Shown in pieces: positions 53,501 through 62,053 of a stretch of 64,000 bases of DNA. The notes beneath the pieces are model-generated. The model saw only the letters and a program-made list of their open reading frames with translations, had not been told where the DNA came from and did not search any database. The number at the start of each line of letters is the position of its first letter. Within the stretch, counting starts at the first letter, position 1. This DNA is from Bacteroidales bacterium (GTDB lineage Bacteria > Bacteroidota > Bacteroidia > Bacteroidales > UBA10428): positions 62,001-126,000 of the forward strand of contig JAFGOZ010000390.1 of assembly GCA_016926235.1 (NCBI GenBank), given 5' to 3'. Position numbers and translations under genes: made by a program.

Positions 53501-54838
53501 ATGGATATAGAAAGCATAATGAGAGATGTGGCTGCAAAGAATCCTAATGAAGTAGAATACTTGCAGGCTGTGAATGAAGTATTGATATCAATTGAGGAAA
53601 CATATAAAATGTATCCTCAATTTCAAAAAGCAGGAATCATAGAACGACTTATTGAACCAGACAGGGTAATCACTTTTAAAGTGCCCTGGGTTGATGATCA
53701 GGGACAGGTAAGGGTGAACAAAGGATATAGAGTGCAGTTTAACAATATTCTGGGACCCTACAAGGGGGGGCTTCGTTTTCATCCAAGTGTAAATATTAGC
53801 ATCCTTAAGTTTCTGGGTTTTGAACAGATATTTAAAAACAGCCTTACAACATTACCTTTGGGTGGGGCAAAGGGTGGTTCTGACTTTAATCCAAAAGGTA
53901 AATCAAACAATGAAATAATGCGGTTTTGTCAATCCTTCATGCTGGAATTATGGAAAATAATCGGGCCTTCAATGGATGTGCCTGCAGGTGATATAGGTGT
54001 TGGCACAAGGGAGATAGGCTACTTATACGGGATGTACCGGAAGCTTACTGATGAAAATACGGGTGTGTTTACTGGTAAAGGGCTTGAATGGGGTGGGAGT
54101 TTATTAAGACCGGAGGCAACTGGTTATGGAGTAGTGTATTTTGCTAATGAGATGTTAAGCACAATTGGTGCTTCAATAGAAGGGAAAATGGTTGCTATAT
54201 CAGGTTTTGGAAATGTTGCATGGGGTACAGTTAAAAAAATCAATGAATTGGGTGGCAAGGTAGTAACATTGTCTGGTCCGGATGGTTATATTTTTGATAA
54301 AGACGGGGTATGTAATGAAAAAATTGAATATATGCTGGATTTAAGGGCTTCTAACGAAGATATTGTACAGCCTTTTGCAGAGAAGTTTAAAAATGTGGAG
54401 TTTCATCCAAATAAACGGCCTTGGGAGGTTAAATGCGATATTGCATTACCATGTGCTACCCAGAATGAATTAAATGATGATGATGCCAGGGAATTATTAA
54501 AAAACAAATGTATATGTATATGCGAAGGTGCAAATATGCCTTGCACACCGGAAGCAATTGAAATATTTCATCAGGCAAAAGTTTTATATGCTCCGGGCAA
54601 AGCCTCAAATGCAGGAGGAGTCGCTACATCTGGCCTTGAAATGGCACAGAATTCAATGAAAATACATTGGAGCCGGGACGAAGTTGATAAATGGCTGCAT
54701 CATATAATGAAGAGTATTCATGAAGTATGCGTTAGGTATGGTAAAGGAAATGATGGATACGTTAATTATGAAAAAGGGGCCAATATAGGAGGTTTTTTAA
54801 AGGTGGCCCATGCAATGATGGATCAAGGTATTATTTAA
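53501..54838 (+). CDS. gdhA: Glutamate dehydrogenase
   Basis: 445 residues, typical of hexameric bacterial enzymes. Substrate lysines lie in GPYKGGLRFHPSVN and TLPLGGAKGGSDFNPKG (near 119), and the catalytic aspartate in PAGDIGVGTREIGY. The nucleotide fold GFGNVAWGTVKKI follows near 245. It interconverts glutamate with 2-oxoglutarate and ammonia. An NADP preference is likely from overall similarity to GdhA but not provable here. It is part of an apparent three-gene operon with the PEP-binding protein (10 nt) and a lipoprotein (15 nt). Confidence 0.95.
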   Translation: MDIESIMRDVAAKNPNEVEYLQAVNEVLISIEETYKMYPQFQKAGIIERLIEPDRVITFKVPWVDDQGQVRVNKGYRVQFNNILGPYKGGLRFHPSVNISILKFLGFEQIFKNSLTTLPLGGAKGGSDFNPKGKSNNEIMRFCQSFMLELWKIIGPSMDVPAGDIGVGTREIGYLYGMYRKLTDENTGVFTGKGLEWGGSLLRPEATGYGVVYFANEMLSTIGASIEGKMVAISGFGNVAWGTVKKINELGGKVVTLSGPDGYIFDKDGVCNEKIEYMLDLRASNEDIVQPFAEKFKNVEFHPNKRPWEVKCDIALPCATQNELNDDDARELLKNKCICICEGANMPCTPEAIEIFHQAKVLYAPGKASNAGGVATSGLEMAQNSMKIHWSRDEVDKWLHHIMKSIHEVCVRYGKGNDGYVNYEKGANIGGFLKVAHAMMDQGII

Positions 54839-54853
54839 ATAAAACACAGGTAT

Positions 54854-55258
54854 ATGAAAAAAGTAAAGACAGGAATAATTATCATATTTTTTAGCATATT
54901 ATCCTCATGTTGTGATTGTCCTGATATAACAGCTCTGCCTTGGCAGACGATTGCATCGAAAGATATGGCTGAAGTGGATCGGGTTAACGGTTTATATGTA
55001 TTTATAAAATCGGAACCGTTAAAAGAATATGATTATTTAGGAACCTATACAACAAAATGGTTTATGGAAGTTGAAAAATTTACCAATTTAAAGGGGAAGA
55101 ATTTGCTTGAAATAATGGATGAAGTTACTGAAACAATTGACTTTAATGAGAAAATTGAGAAAACCGTTGATGAGGTAAAAAAGGAATATCCAAAAGCTGA
55201 TGCAGTTGTTTTTGATACAAAAATGAGTTCGTGTAAAATTATACGTTTTAAAAAGTAG
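54854..55258 (+). CDS. Small lipoprotein of unknown function
   Basis: 134 residues. The signal MKKVKTGIIIIFFSILSSCCDCPD has a lipobox ending at Cys19. The mature part is acidic-basic mixed (LKEYDYLGTYTTKWFMEVEKF, EKIEKTVDEVKKEYPKADAVVF) and ends KMSSCKIIRFKK. No domain recognised. It lies 15 nt after glutamate dehydrogenase on the same strand and is probably cotranscribed. Outer-membrane or periplasmic location expected. Confidence 0.75.
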   Translation: MKKVKTGIIIIFFSILSSCCDCPDITALPWQTIASKDMAEVDRVNGLYVFIKSEPLKEYDYLGTYTTKWFMEVEKFTNLKGKNLLEIMDEVTETIDFNEKIEKTVDEVKKEYPKADAVVFDTKMSSCKIIRFKK

Positions 55259-55340
55259 GGGTTTACAGACTTTCATTTATCTTTTTTCTAGTTAATTTTC
55301 ATTTATTTTTTTTTCTTTGTGGATTAATAATTTTTCATAC

Positions 55341-56060
55341 ATGAAATATTTGATTTTTATTGTTTTTACTGGCCTTTTGGTAGGCTGTCAATACGAGAAT
55401 GAGCTGGATTTGTATTATAGCGGTGAAAGTGTTGATTCTTTAACTTCAAGTCTTGTAGCTTATTTTCCTCTTGACGGCAATTTTGATGATGTCAGTGGGA
55501 ATAACAGCCTTTTACGAGCTTATGGAGAGCCTGAGTTTACAGAAGGATACACAGAAGACCCATATACAGCGATTTCACTGGATGGGGAAAATGATTTTTT
55601 GGTCGGATTTATAGGTAAATTAGATACTTTTTCTATCTCCATGTGGTTGCTTTCAAATATTAGTTATGCTTATGAATGGCCTGCCTGGAGGTCTACTTTC
55701 TTTGATTATTCCAATAAACAAGTTTATGGATATATTGATGGCGTAACAGGAGCAACACAGTTTCATTGTGGAATTGAATCTGAAACAGTATTAGAGGAAG
55801 ATATTGATAATTGTATAGGCAACTGGTTTCATGTTTATATGGAGGTAAGTGATGATGTGAAAATGTATATAAATGGCCAGCTAAGAAAAATTAAACCTCT
55901 GCAGGATACAAGTGATTACTGGAGTGATATAATTTATTTTGGCAGGGCATCGTATGATGATGAAATGGAATTGACATATTTCAACGGGAAATTTGATGAA
56001 ATACGTGTTTACAACAGGGTACTTAATTCCGTTGAGATAAAAGAGCTATCAAGCAAATAA
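55341..56060 (+). CDS. LamG-like (concanavalin-type) lipoprotein
   Basis: 239 residues from the ATG at 55341, preferred because MKYLIFIVFTGLLVGCQ then forms a complete lipoprotein signal with a canonical LVGC box; the frame extends to a TTG at 55317. YFPLDGNFDDVSGNN and FDEIRVYNRVLNSVEIKEL mark a LamG/concanavalin-like jelly roll (about 40-235), which binds carbohydrates or proteins in related families. Surface lipoprotein likely. It is followed 11 nt later by the DUF5777 gene. Confidence 0.82.
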   Translation: MKYLIFIVFTGLLVGCQYENELDLYYSGESVDSLTSSLVAYFPLDGNFDDVSGNNSLLRAYGEPEFTEGYTEDPYTAISLDGENDFLVGFIGKLDTFSISMWLLSNISYAYEWPAWRSTFFDYSNKQVYGYIDGVTGATQFHCGIESETVLEEDIDNCIGNWFHVYMEVSDDVKMYINGQLRKIKPLQDTSDYWSDIIYFGRASYDDEMELTYFNGKFDEIRVYNRVLNSVEIKELSSK

Positions 56061-56071
56061 AACCTTTAAAC

Positions 56072-56956
56072 ATGAAAATAAAATTTCACATTATATTTGC
56101 ATTCTTATTAGTTTCATCTTTGTTGTATGCACAGGATGATTTGGATGCATTACTGGAAGAAGAAATGGGAGAGGAGACCGAGTATACAATTGCAACTTTT
56201 TTATCAACCAGGGTTATTAATTGTCATTCTGTCGAAATTATGCCGAAAAATGGTCTGGATTTTAGAATAGCCCATCGTTTTGGTCAATTTAATACTGGTT
56301 TTGGGGAATTTTTCGGATTGGATGAATCCAATTCATACTTAAGTATCGAGTATGGGGTCACAAAATGGATGATGGCCGGCGTTGGACGTGCCACATATAA
56401 GAAGATGTTCAATGGATTTGTAAAACCTGTTATTCTCAGGCAATCATCAGGAAAGAGGACAATGCCGCTTAGTTTGGTATTTTATTCATCAATGGCTGTT
56501 AATTCGACTATATATGAAGAAAAGGTGCGAAACGAAGATTTCATTTCAAGGATGTCATACACTGATCAACTGATAATTGGTAGAAAATGTACCCCTAAAT
56601 TATCTCTTCAGCTTACTCCAACATTTGTTCATCGTAATCTTGTGGGTACTTCGGATGAAAATAATGACCTGTGGGCTATTGGAATGGGAGGAAGGTATAA
56701 ACTATTAAGCCGGATTTCTGTTAACTTTGAATATTTTAAAGTATATGGAAATAATGCAACAATGGGAATTAAATATTATGATCCTATGTCAGTTGGAGTA
56801 GATATTCAGGCCGGTGGTCATGTATTTCAGCTCCATCTTACGAATGCATTGCCCATGACTGAGAATGCCTATATTGGAGAAACTACAGGCGATTTTTTTA
56901 ATGGAGATATTCGATTTGGATTTAATATTTCGCAAGTGTTTACACTTGGCAGATAA
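56072..56956 (+). CDS. DUF5777 outer-membrane beta-barrel protein
   Basis: 294 residues. Signal peptide about 1-20 (ending LLYAQDD). An acidic linker is followed by a barrel-like alternation of aromatic and polar residues: STRVINCHSVEIMPKNGLDFRIAHRFG, LSIEYGVTKWMMAGVGRATYK and AGGHVFQLHLTNALPM. This fits DUF5777 proteins of Bacteroidetes. In my experience these sit next to YceI genes, as here. Probably an outer-membrane protein of unknown function. First of three closely spaced genes. Confidence 0.82.
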   Translation: MKIKFHIIFAFLLVSSLLYAQDDLDALLEEEMGEETEYTIATFLSTRVINCHSVEIMPKNGLDFRIAHRFGQFNTGFGEFFGLDESNSYLSIEYGVTKWMMAGVGRATYKKMFNGFVKPVILRQSSGKRTMPLSLVFYSSMAVNSTIYEEKVRNEDFISRMSYTDQLIIGRKCTPKLSLQLTPTFVHRNLVGTSDENNDLWAIGMGGRYKLLSRISVNFEYFKVYGNNATMGIKYYDPMSVGVDIQAGGHVFQLHLTNALPMTENAYIGETTGDFFNGDIRFGFNISQVFTLGR

Positions 56957-56995
56957 TAGATGAATGAATATAAAATGAATAATTTATAATGTATA

Positions 56996-57565
56996 ATGAA
57001 GAGATTTGCAATTAGAAGTGTATTAGCAGTAATGGTTCTTTTTACTTTCCTTTTAGATTCGAGAGCCCAGGATAAATATTTTACAAGGACAGGCCACGTT
57101 TATTTTCTATCCCATACAGATGTAATTGATATTGATGGTAATAATAACCAGGTAACAAGTTTTTTGAATATAGAAACCGGGGAGATGGTGTTTGCTGTTC
57201 TGATAAAATCCTTTGAGTTTACGCTCGCTACGGCAAAAGAACATTTTAATGAAAGCTATATGGAATCACATATATACCCAAAATCAAAATTTAGTGGAAA
57301 AATCAGTAATATTGAGAAAATTGATTTTAAAAAGGATGGGCTTTACAATGTTACAGTTGAAGGAGACCTTACTATACATGGGATCACTAAAACTGTTTCA
57401 GAACCTGGAACTTTGGAAGTAAAAGGCAGTAAAATTTATGGCAAATCCAAATTCGAGGTAGCTATTGATGATTATGATATTAAAGTTCCCAAGATAGTGG
57501 AAGACAGGGTTGCAAAAATTGTGGATGTTGAAATTGATATGATTTATGAACCTTATACAAAATAA
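56996..57565 (+). CDS. YceI-family lipid-binding-like protein
   Basis: 189 residues. Signal peptide about 1-24 (LLDSRAQ). The YceI beta-barrel begins TRTGHVYFLSHTDVIDIDGNN and includes AKEHFNESYMESHIYPKSKFSG and LTIHGITKTVSEPG, the usual YceI strands that bind an isoprenoid chain in characterised members. A periplasmic or outer-membrane role with a lipophilic ligand is inferred. It is 39 nt after the DUF5777 gene and 5 nt before the OB-fold gene. Confidence 0.85.
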   Translation: MKRFAIRSVLAVMVLFTFLLDSRAQDKYFTRTGHVYFLSHTDVIDIDGNNNQVTSFLNIETGEMVFAVLIKSFEFTLATAKEHFNESYMESHIYPKSKFSGKISNIEKIDFKKDGLYNVTVEGDLTIHGITKTVSEPGTLEVKGSKIYGKSKFEVAIDDYDIKVPKIVEDRVAKIVDVEIDMIYEPYTK

Positions 57566-57570
57566 CAATT

Positions 57571-57996
57571 ATGAATAAATCTTTAAAAATAGGATTTTTC
57601 ATCCTGCTGGCAGCAATACTGGGTATTGGGGGATATATTGTTTATGTTTTTACAAAAGCCCCTGAGAGTGCTACAAATATGAAACCGGAAATAGTTATTA
57701 AGGCTTCTGAGTTTTTTACTTCGTATGAAGAAGATGAAGAAGCATCTAATAAACTTTATCTTGATAAGTTAATACAGGTGGAAGGGAGAATAGCTGAAAT
57801 TTTTTCAAATAATTCAGGGGACCTAAATATCATACTGAAGGAAGATGATGATTTTTCAGGTATAAGTTGTTCTTTTATACCACAGGAGCAGGAAAAAGTT
57901 AAGAAGCTTAATACAGGGGATGTTGTAAAGATTAAAGGATTTTGTTCAGGAATGTTGATGGATGTGGTGTTGAACAGATGTGTACTGGTTGAGTGA
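57571..57996 (+). CDS. Membrane-anchored OB-fold (tRNA_anti-like) protein
   Basis: 141 residues. One N-terminal membrane helix (about 7-27, FFILLAAILGIGGYIVYVF) and an OB-like domain (VEGRIAEIFSNNSGDLNIIL ... GDVVKIKGFCSGMLMDVVLNRC). This matches the tRNA_anti-like group found with DUF5777 and YceI genes. There is no evidence that it binds tRNA; the OB fold is probably used for another ligand. Last gene of the group, 6 nt from the convergent gene at 58003. Confidence 0.78.
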   Translation: MNKSLKIGFFILLAAILGIGGYIVYVFTKAPESATNMKPEIVIKASEFFTSYEEDEEASNKLYLDKLIQVEGRIAEIFSNNSGDLNIILKEDDDFSGISCSFIPQEQEKVKKLNTGDVVKIKGFCSGMLMDVVLNRCVLVE

Positions 57997-58002
57997 TTAA
58001 AT

Positions 58003-58443
58003 TTACCGCTCACTCAGAATTGCATATGTAAGTATTCCGGCAAGTATAAAATCTGCAGCTAGTGCTCCACCAACGCTTACATCTTTGTCCACTGCACTAA
58101 GAATGGTAGGTGTTAATATTAATACTCCGGTTCCGGCACTGAAATAAATAAGTGATTGATCAATTGCTCCACTTTTTTTTCTCCTTTTCTTTTTTTTCTT
58201 CGTCAATATATCGTAATAATTTTCTGATGGAGAATTTAAGCTTAGGAAGTCATTCTTAAAATTTTGGTAACGTAATTGATATTCAAGGTTTGATGTGGTG
58301 TTTAGTTGAGCATTTTTGGTGACAACTTGAGAAGTATCACTTGTTGAAGGATTATTCCCACTATTCCTTTCATTTTTTCCACCCTCTGCGTAGCTGAATT
58401 GAAAGAATGATATAAAAATAAGTATGGATACTAAATTTTTCAT
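58003..58443 (-). CDS. Exported protein with a basic Lys/Arg cluster
   Basis: The start at 58443 (MKNLVSILIFISFFQFSYAEGG) gives a standard signal peptide and removes an 11-nt overlap with the PD40 gene; an ATG at 58464 is possible. 146 residues: a Ser/Thr/Asn-rich linker (NERNSGNNPSTSDTSQ), a basic cluster KKKKKRRKKSGA near 90, and two hydrophobic segments (SLIYFSAGTGVLILTPTILS and GALAADFILAGILTYAIL). No domain recognised. It follows the PD40 gene in the same operon and may work with it in the envelope. Confidence 0.65.
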   Translation of the reverse strand: MKNLVSILIFISFFQFSYAEGGKNERNSGNNPSTSDTSQVVTKNAQLNTTSNLEYQLRYQNFKNDFLSLNSPSENYYDILTKKKKKRRKKSGAIDQSLIYFSAGTGVLILTPTILSAVDKDVSVGGALAADFILAGILTYAILSER

Positions 58444-58453
58444 TTTTACGCAA

Positions 58454-61400
58454 TTATTCTTCATTTAAACTATTTTTTTTCTTCCTTCTATTTGCAAAGA
58501 TAATAATCAAAATAACAAGAAGTGCTAAAACTCCCAATGAATATTTCAATATAGCTCTGTTGCCCCCGGGCTGATCGGCATGGGCTGATGGATCAAGTAA
58601 GTATTTAAGAACGTCCAGAAATAAACGCATTACATCTTGTTCTGTAAATTTATTATCTGCGGCAGCCTCCAATAAATAATGGAACAAGTCTGTTATACTA
58701 TGAATGTTTTCCTTATCCAGGTCTATTTCTTTAATAAACTTCTTGAGATCTTTGTTAGCATATTTGACCAAAAGATCAATGAAGCTCTGTAAATCATCAT
58801 CCGGTAAGGCTTTTATAAGTAAATCGATAAGGTCTTTAAAGCTATAGGCATTACTTTTTGCTTTTTCTTCAAGAAAATCGATCAATTCAGATATACTTGT
58901 AATTTGGTCGGCTCTTAGGTTGATAGTTTTCAGAAATGCCTTAAGTTCATCATCGGAGAGCAAAATAAGTATGTTGAGGAAATCTTCGGTTGAAATATTG
59001 TCATAGTATTTCATCATCAAATCCACTACATCTTTTTCAGTGTAATTTCCTTCTATGGCCTTGTTTTTCAGGTCTATCATTAAGCTTGCTGCAGAGGTTA
59101 TTTTATTTTCCTCGAGGCTGTATTTTTCCAGCATTTTTTTAAGGTTCCCTTCAGCAAGCTGTGCAATTGTTGCAAGGTAATTATCAAGTTGGCCTTTATA
59201 TGAGATAGTAGTAAGTATGGCCATTAGTTCTTTGGAGGTATAGTTTCTTATGGGTGCTTGTTCTTTTAAATGTTCAATTAGGGCAGATGAGGAATGTATG
59301 TTTTGTAATTCAAGGTCTAATTGATCTGCATATCCTTTTAAATTGCCAATAGAAAGGGCTTTTATTAAGGAAAGTAATTCATGTACATCCTGATCTGTTT
59401 CCAGGGCAACTTCGAGTAATAGTTCTATGAGATCTTTCTCACTAATATTTCCCATTTCAATTAATTGGGCAAGTTCATGAGCCAAATCTTCAGTTGTAGA
59501 AATATTCTTATCTTTTATGGGTATCAAAACCTGTGCTATTGAATCTGATGCATTAGCTATTAACTTATTAATCAGTGATTCAGTATCATTCAGATTCATA
59601 TTTGCCAGATCAAGGATTAATTTATATACATCCTCTTTGGTATAGGCATGGCTTATGCTTTCATTTGATACATATTCAATGAGCTGATAGGGCGTTTTTA
59701 AATCCATTGCCACGAGATCGACCTTCATGAGGACAGATTTGAGTTCTCCATCAGCAAGTATTATGAGTTTTTTAAGGAATTCCTGTAATTCTCTTAGCTC
59801 ATTTAGTTTACGAACCAGGTCTTTTACATCATCCTCTGTATAGTTGTTAAACTTGGCCTGTTCAATAAGATATTCGATAAGTTCATCAATTGTTCTGATA
59901 TCGGAATTTTCTAGATCTAAGTCCTTTAATACTTGTTTTAGATCCCCTTCAGCCAATTGAAATAATTGATTATAGAAATCCATTAAATTGCTATCGAGAG
60001 GAATTATTTCCTTTCCATCTTTAGGAGTATAATCCACAGTCACTTTTTCAATACTAATGTTATTATTGATATCGATTAGCTTAAATACCAATATATTTCG
60101 TCCAGGAAGGGGTTTGAAAGGATAGTTAAAACGCTCTTGTGGGTTATTAAATTCTTCTGTGTTCGAAAGTTTGTTGCTATTATATGATTCTACAATTAGT
60201 TTTACGCCGTCTTCAAGCTGTAGTTTTATAATAAGTTCATCATCATCGGATACCTGGTAGTATTTTTTGTTAATCTTGATATTTTGTACCGTATCCCGCA
60301 ATAATGCAGTAACGTCTGGTTTTTTGGTTATAGGTATAAGTTCTGTTGAAATTTCCTGGTTTTGATTTTTCTTGGATATAACCAGGTCTTGTTCCAGACT
60401 TTCATATCCGGGATCGTCTATAATAATCTTATAATTACCCGCAGGAACTAGTAGTTTAAAATTTCCATCTTCATCGGTATAGGCTATATATGTTGTATCT
60501 TTTTTACTTTTATCGAGTAAAATTACTTTAAAGGATTTCGTAGGTTTAGCAAGATCTTTTATGCTTAGTAGTCCTTTCACTTCATATTTTCTTGGGTGCT
60601 GGTCGCTAAATATTTCCAGACGGTAAATATCATGTCTTCCAAAATTGTTTGGCCTGTAAAATGAATAATATGCGTACATGCCGTTTTGTACAGGTTGAAA
60701 AAACATATCATCATCCGTGGTATTAATAGGATAACCGAGATTTACAGGTACTGACCACCGGCCTTCACCCAACTTGGATGAGTAAAATATGTCATACCCT
60801 CCCATACTGTAATGTCCATATGAAGAAAAGTATAGCGTATTGTCCTCTGTAATAAACGGAGTGTCATCGTTATATTTTGTGTTGATTGTTGATCCCAGGT
60901 TTTCGGCAGGACCCCATTCTCCATTAGGTTGCCTTTTTGATTGATAAATATCAAGGCCGCCATAACCTCCTTTGCGGTTACTTGAGAAGTAAAGGGTGTT
61001 CCCATCCTGCGATAGGCTGGCATGTGATTCCCAATATTTAGTGTTTATGTTTTCATTTAGTTTTTTAATAGGAGACCATACACCATCAACTTTTTTACTA
61101 ACATATAGGTTGCCAATAAAATTATCGCTTCTGTAAAGGTACATCTCATTCCCGTCATAAGACAGGCATGTAGTGTATACATCTCCATCAACGCCAAATT
61201 CAGGGATCAGGTTACGAGGATAAGACCATTCACCATCAACTTTTTCAGAATAAAATACAGCATCATAGAATTGCAACTCTGAGACATAAGCAATGGCCGA
61301 TTCGTTTCCCGAAACAACAGGCCTTACGTCTGCAAACCTTGAATTTATTCGGTCACCAAGGTTTTCAAAGTTATAATCGATAGGCCTTTTCTCGAGTTTG

Positions 61401-61876
61401 ATTGCATTTTCGGTAGCTTGTATTTGTTCATCAACAAGTTCGGAGTTATATACATTTTCATCCAATAATTTCTTAAAGGTCTTGTATGTTTCAATTGCTT
61501 TTTCAAGCTGATTATTGATCCTATAAGCATTGGCCAGATAATAATAAGCCTCAAGCGGAGCTTTTGTTTCTTTAAAAGATCCTTCTTTATAATCAGAAGT
61601 AATATTTTGAACTGCTTTCTCAAGATGTTCTATTGAATTACTTTTCCGGTAACTTATATTTAAATAACAAATTCCAGTTCTATAATGAAAATTGTAATTG
61701 TCAGGGAATTCTGTAACCAATTTCGTATATAATGGCAGGGCTTCTCTGTATTCCTCAAAGAGAAAATACGATTCGGCTTCAAGAAACATGTCTTTATAAT
61801 TAACTTCTTCTTGTCCTTTAGCGCTATAAGGAAGAAGATATAAACAAACAATGAAAATATGAATACGTCTTAACAT
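58454..61876 (-). CDS. TPR/PD40 protein with seven helical repeats and C-terminal membrane anchor
   Basis: 1140 residues. Signal peptide about 1-21; TPR-like helices ~25-160. A PD40/TolB-like propeller at ~175-420 contains repeats such as LYFSSNRKGGYGGLDIY and NTLYFSSYGHYSMGGYDIF. A carboxypeptidase-like beta domain follows at ~435-510. From ~630 to ~1092 lie seven ~66-residue helical repeats with consensus LAxGxLKxxL ... LIxYLxxxA ... YTExDVxxLL. Residues ~1105-1128 form a membrane helix followed by NRRKKKNSL. OmpA-like C-termini are usual for PD40 proteins of this type; here a transmembrane anchor takes that place. A GGGGG box precedes the ATG. The small exported protein gene follows. Confidence 0.82.
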   Translation of the reverse strand: MLRRIHIFIVCLYLLPYSAKGQEEVNYKDMFLEAESYFLFEEYREALPLYTKLVTEFPDNYNFHYRTGICYLNISYRKSNSIEHLEKAVQNITSDYKEGSFKETKAPLEAYYYLANAYRINNQLEKAIETYKTFKKLLDENVYNSELVDEQIQATENAIKLEKRPIDYNFENLGDRINSRFADVRPVVSGNESAIAYVSELQFYDAVFYSEKVDGEWSYPRNLIPEFGVDGDVYTTCLSYDGNEMYLYRSDNFIGNLYVSKKVDGVWSPIKKLNENINTKYWESHASLSQDGNTLYFSSNRKGGYGGLDIYQSKRQPNGEWGPAENLGSTINTKYNDDTPFITEDNTLYFSSYGHYSMGGYDIFYSSKLGEGRWSVPVNLGYPINTTDDDMFFQPVQNGMYAYYSFYRPNNFGRHDIYRLEIFSDQHPRKYEVKGLLSIKDLAKPTKSFKVILLDKSKKDTTYIAYTDEDGNFKLLVPAGNYKIIIDDPGYESLEQDLVISKKNQNQEISTELIPITKKPDVTALLRDTVQNIKINKKYYQVSDDDELIIKLQLEDGVKLIVESYNSNKLSNTEEFNNPQERFNYPFKPLPGRNILVFKLIDINNNISIEKVTVDYTPKDGKEIIPLDSNLMDFYNQLFQLAEGDLKQVLKDLDLENSDIRTIDELIEYLIEQAKFNNYTEDDVKDLVRKLNELRELQEFLKKLIILADGELKSVLMKVDLVAMDLKTPYQLIEYVSNESISHAYTKEDVYKLILDLANMNLNDTESLINKLIANASDSIAQVLIPIKDKNISTTEDLAHELAQLIEMGNISEKDLIELLLEVALETDQDVHELLSLIKALSIGNLKGYADQLDLELQNIHSSSALIEHLKEQAPIRNYTSKELMAILTTISYKGQLDNYLATIAQLAEGNLKKMLEKYSLEENKITSAASLMIDLKNKAIEGNYTEKDVVDLMMKYYDNISTEDFLNILILLSDDELKAFLKTINLRADQITSISELIDFLEEKAKSNAYSFKDLIDLLIKALPDDDLQSFIDLLVKYANKDLKKFIKEIDLDKENIHSITDLFHYLLEAAADNKFTEQDVMRLFLDVLKYLLDPSAHADQPGGNRAILKYSLGVLALLVILIIIFANRRKKKNSLNEE

Positions 61877-61900
61877 TAACCCCCTTTTTACTAAATTTTA

Positions 61901-61908
61901 CAAATATA
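61901..61908 (-). promoter_or_regulatory. Candidate -7 element of the PD40 gene
   Basis: TATATTTG read on the minus strand matches the Bacteroidetes -7 consensus and lies 25-32 nt before the ATG at 61876. The -33 TTTG is not matched at the usual distance. A 16-bp direct repeat (61927-61942, 61950-61965) lies just upstream. Confidence 0.5.
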
Positions 61909-61926
61909 TCAAATTATACGAAACAT

Positions 61927-61965
61927 ATAAATTAATAGCTTAGTTTCTAATAAATTAATAGCTTA
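61927..61965. repeat. 16-bp direct repeat upstream of the PD40 gene
   Basis: ATAAATTAATAGCTTA occurs twice, exactly, at 61927-61942 and 61950-61965 (start-to-start 23 bp). It lies where an activator or repressor of the 61901-61908 promoter would bind. Paired sites of this spacing suit LytTR or similar regulators, but no regulator can be assigned. Confidence 0.65.
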
Positions 61966-62053
61966 TATTTTGATATAATGTACTTTTTTCTTTATTAAAT
62001 TATCGTTTTTTTTTATTAACAATTTTAAAATGTCAACAAAGATATACTTCTTA

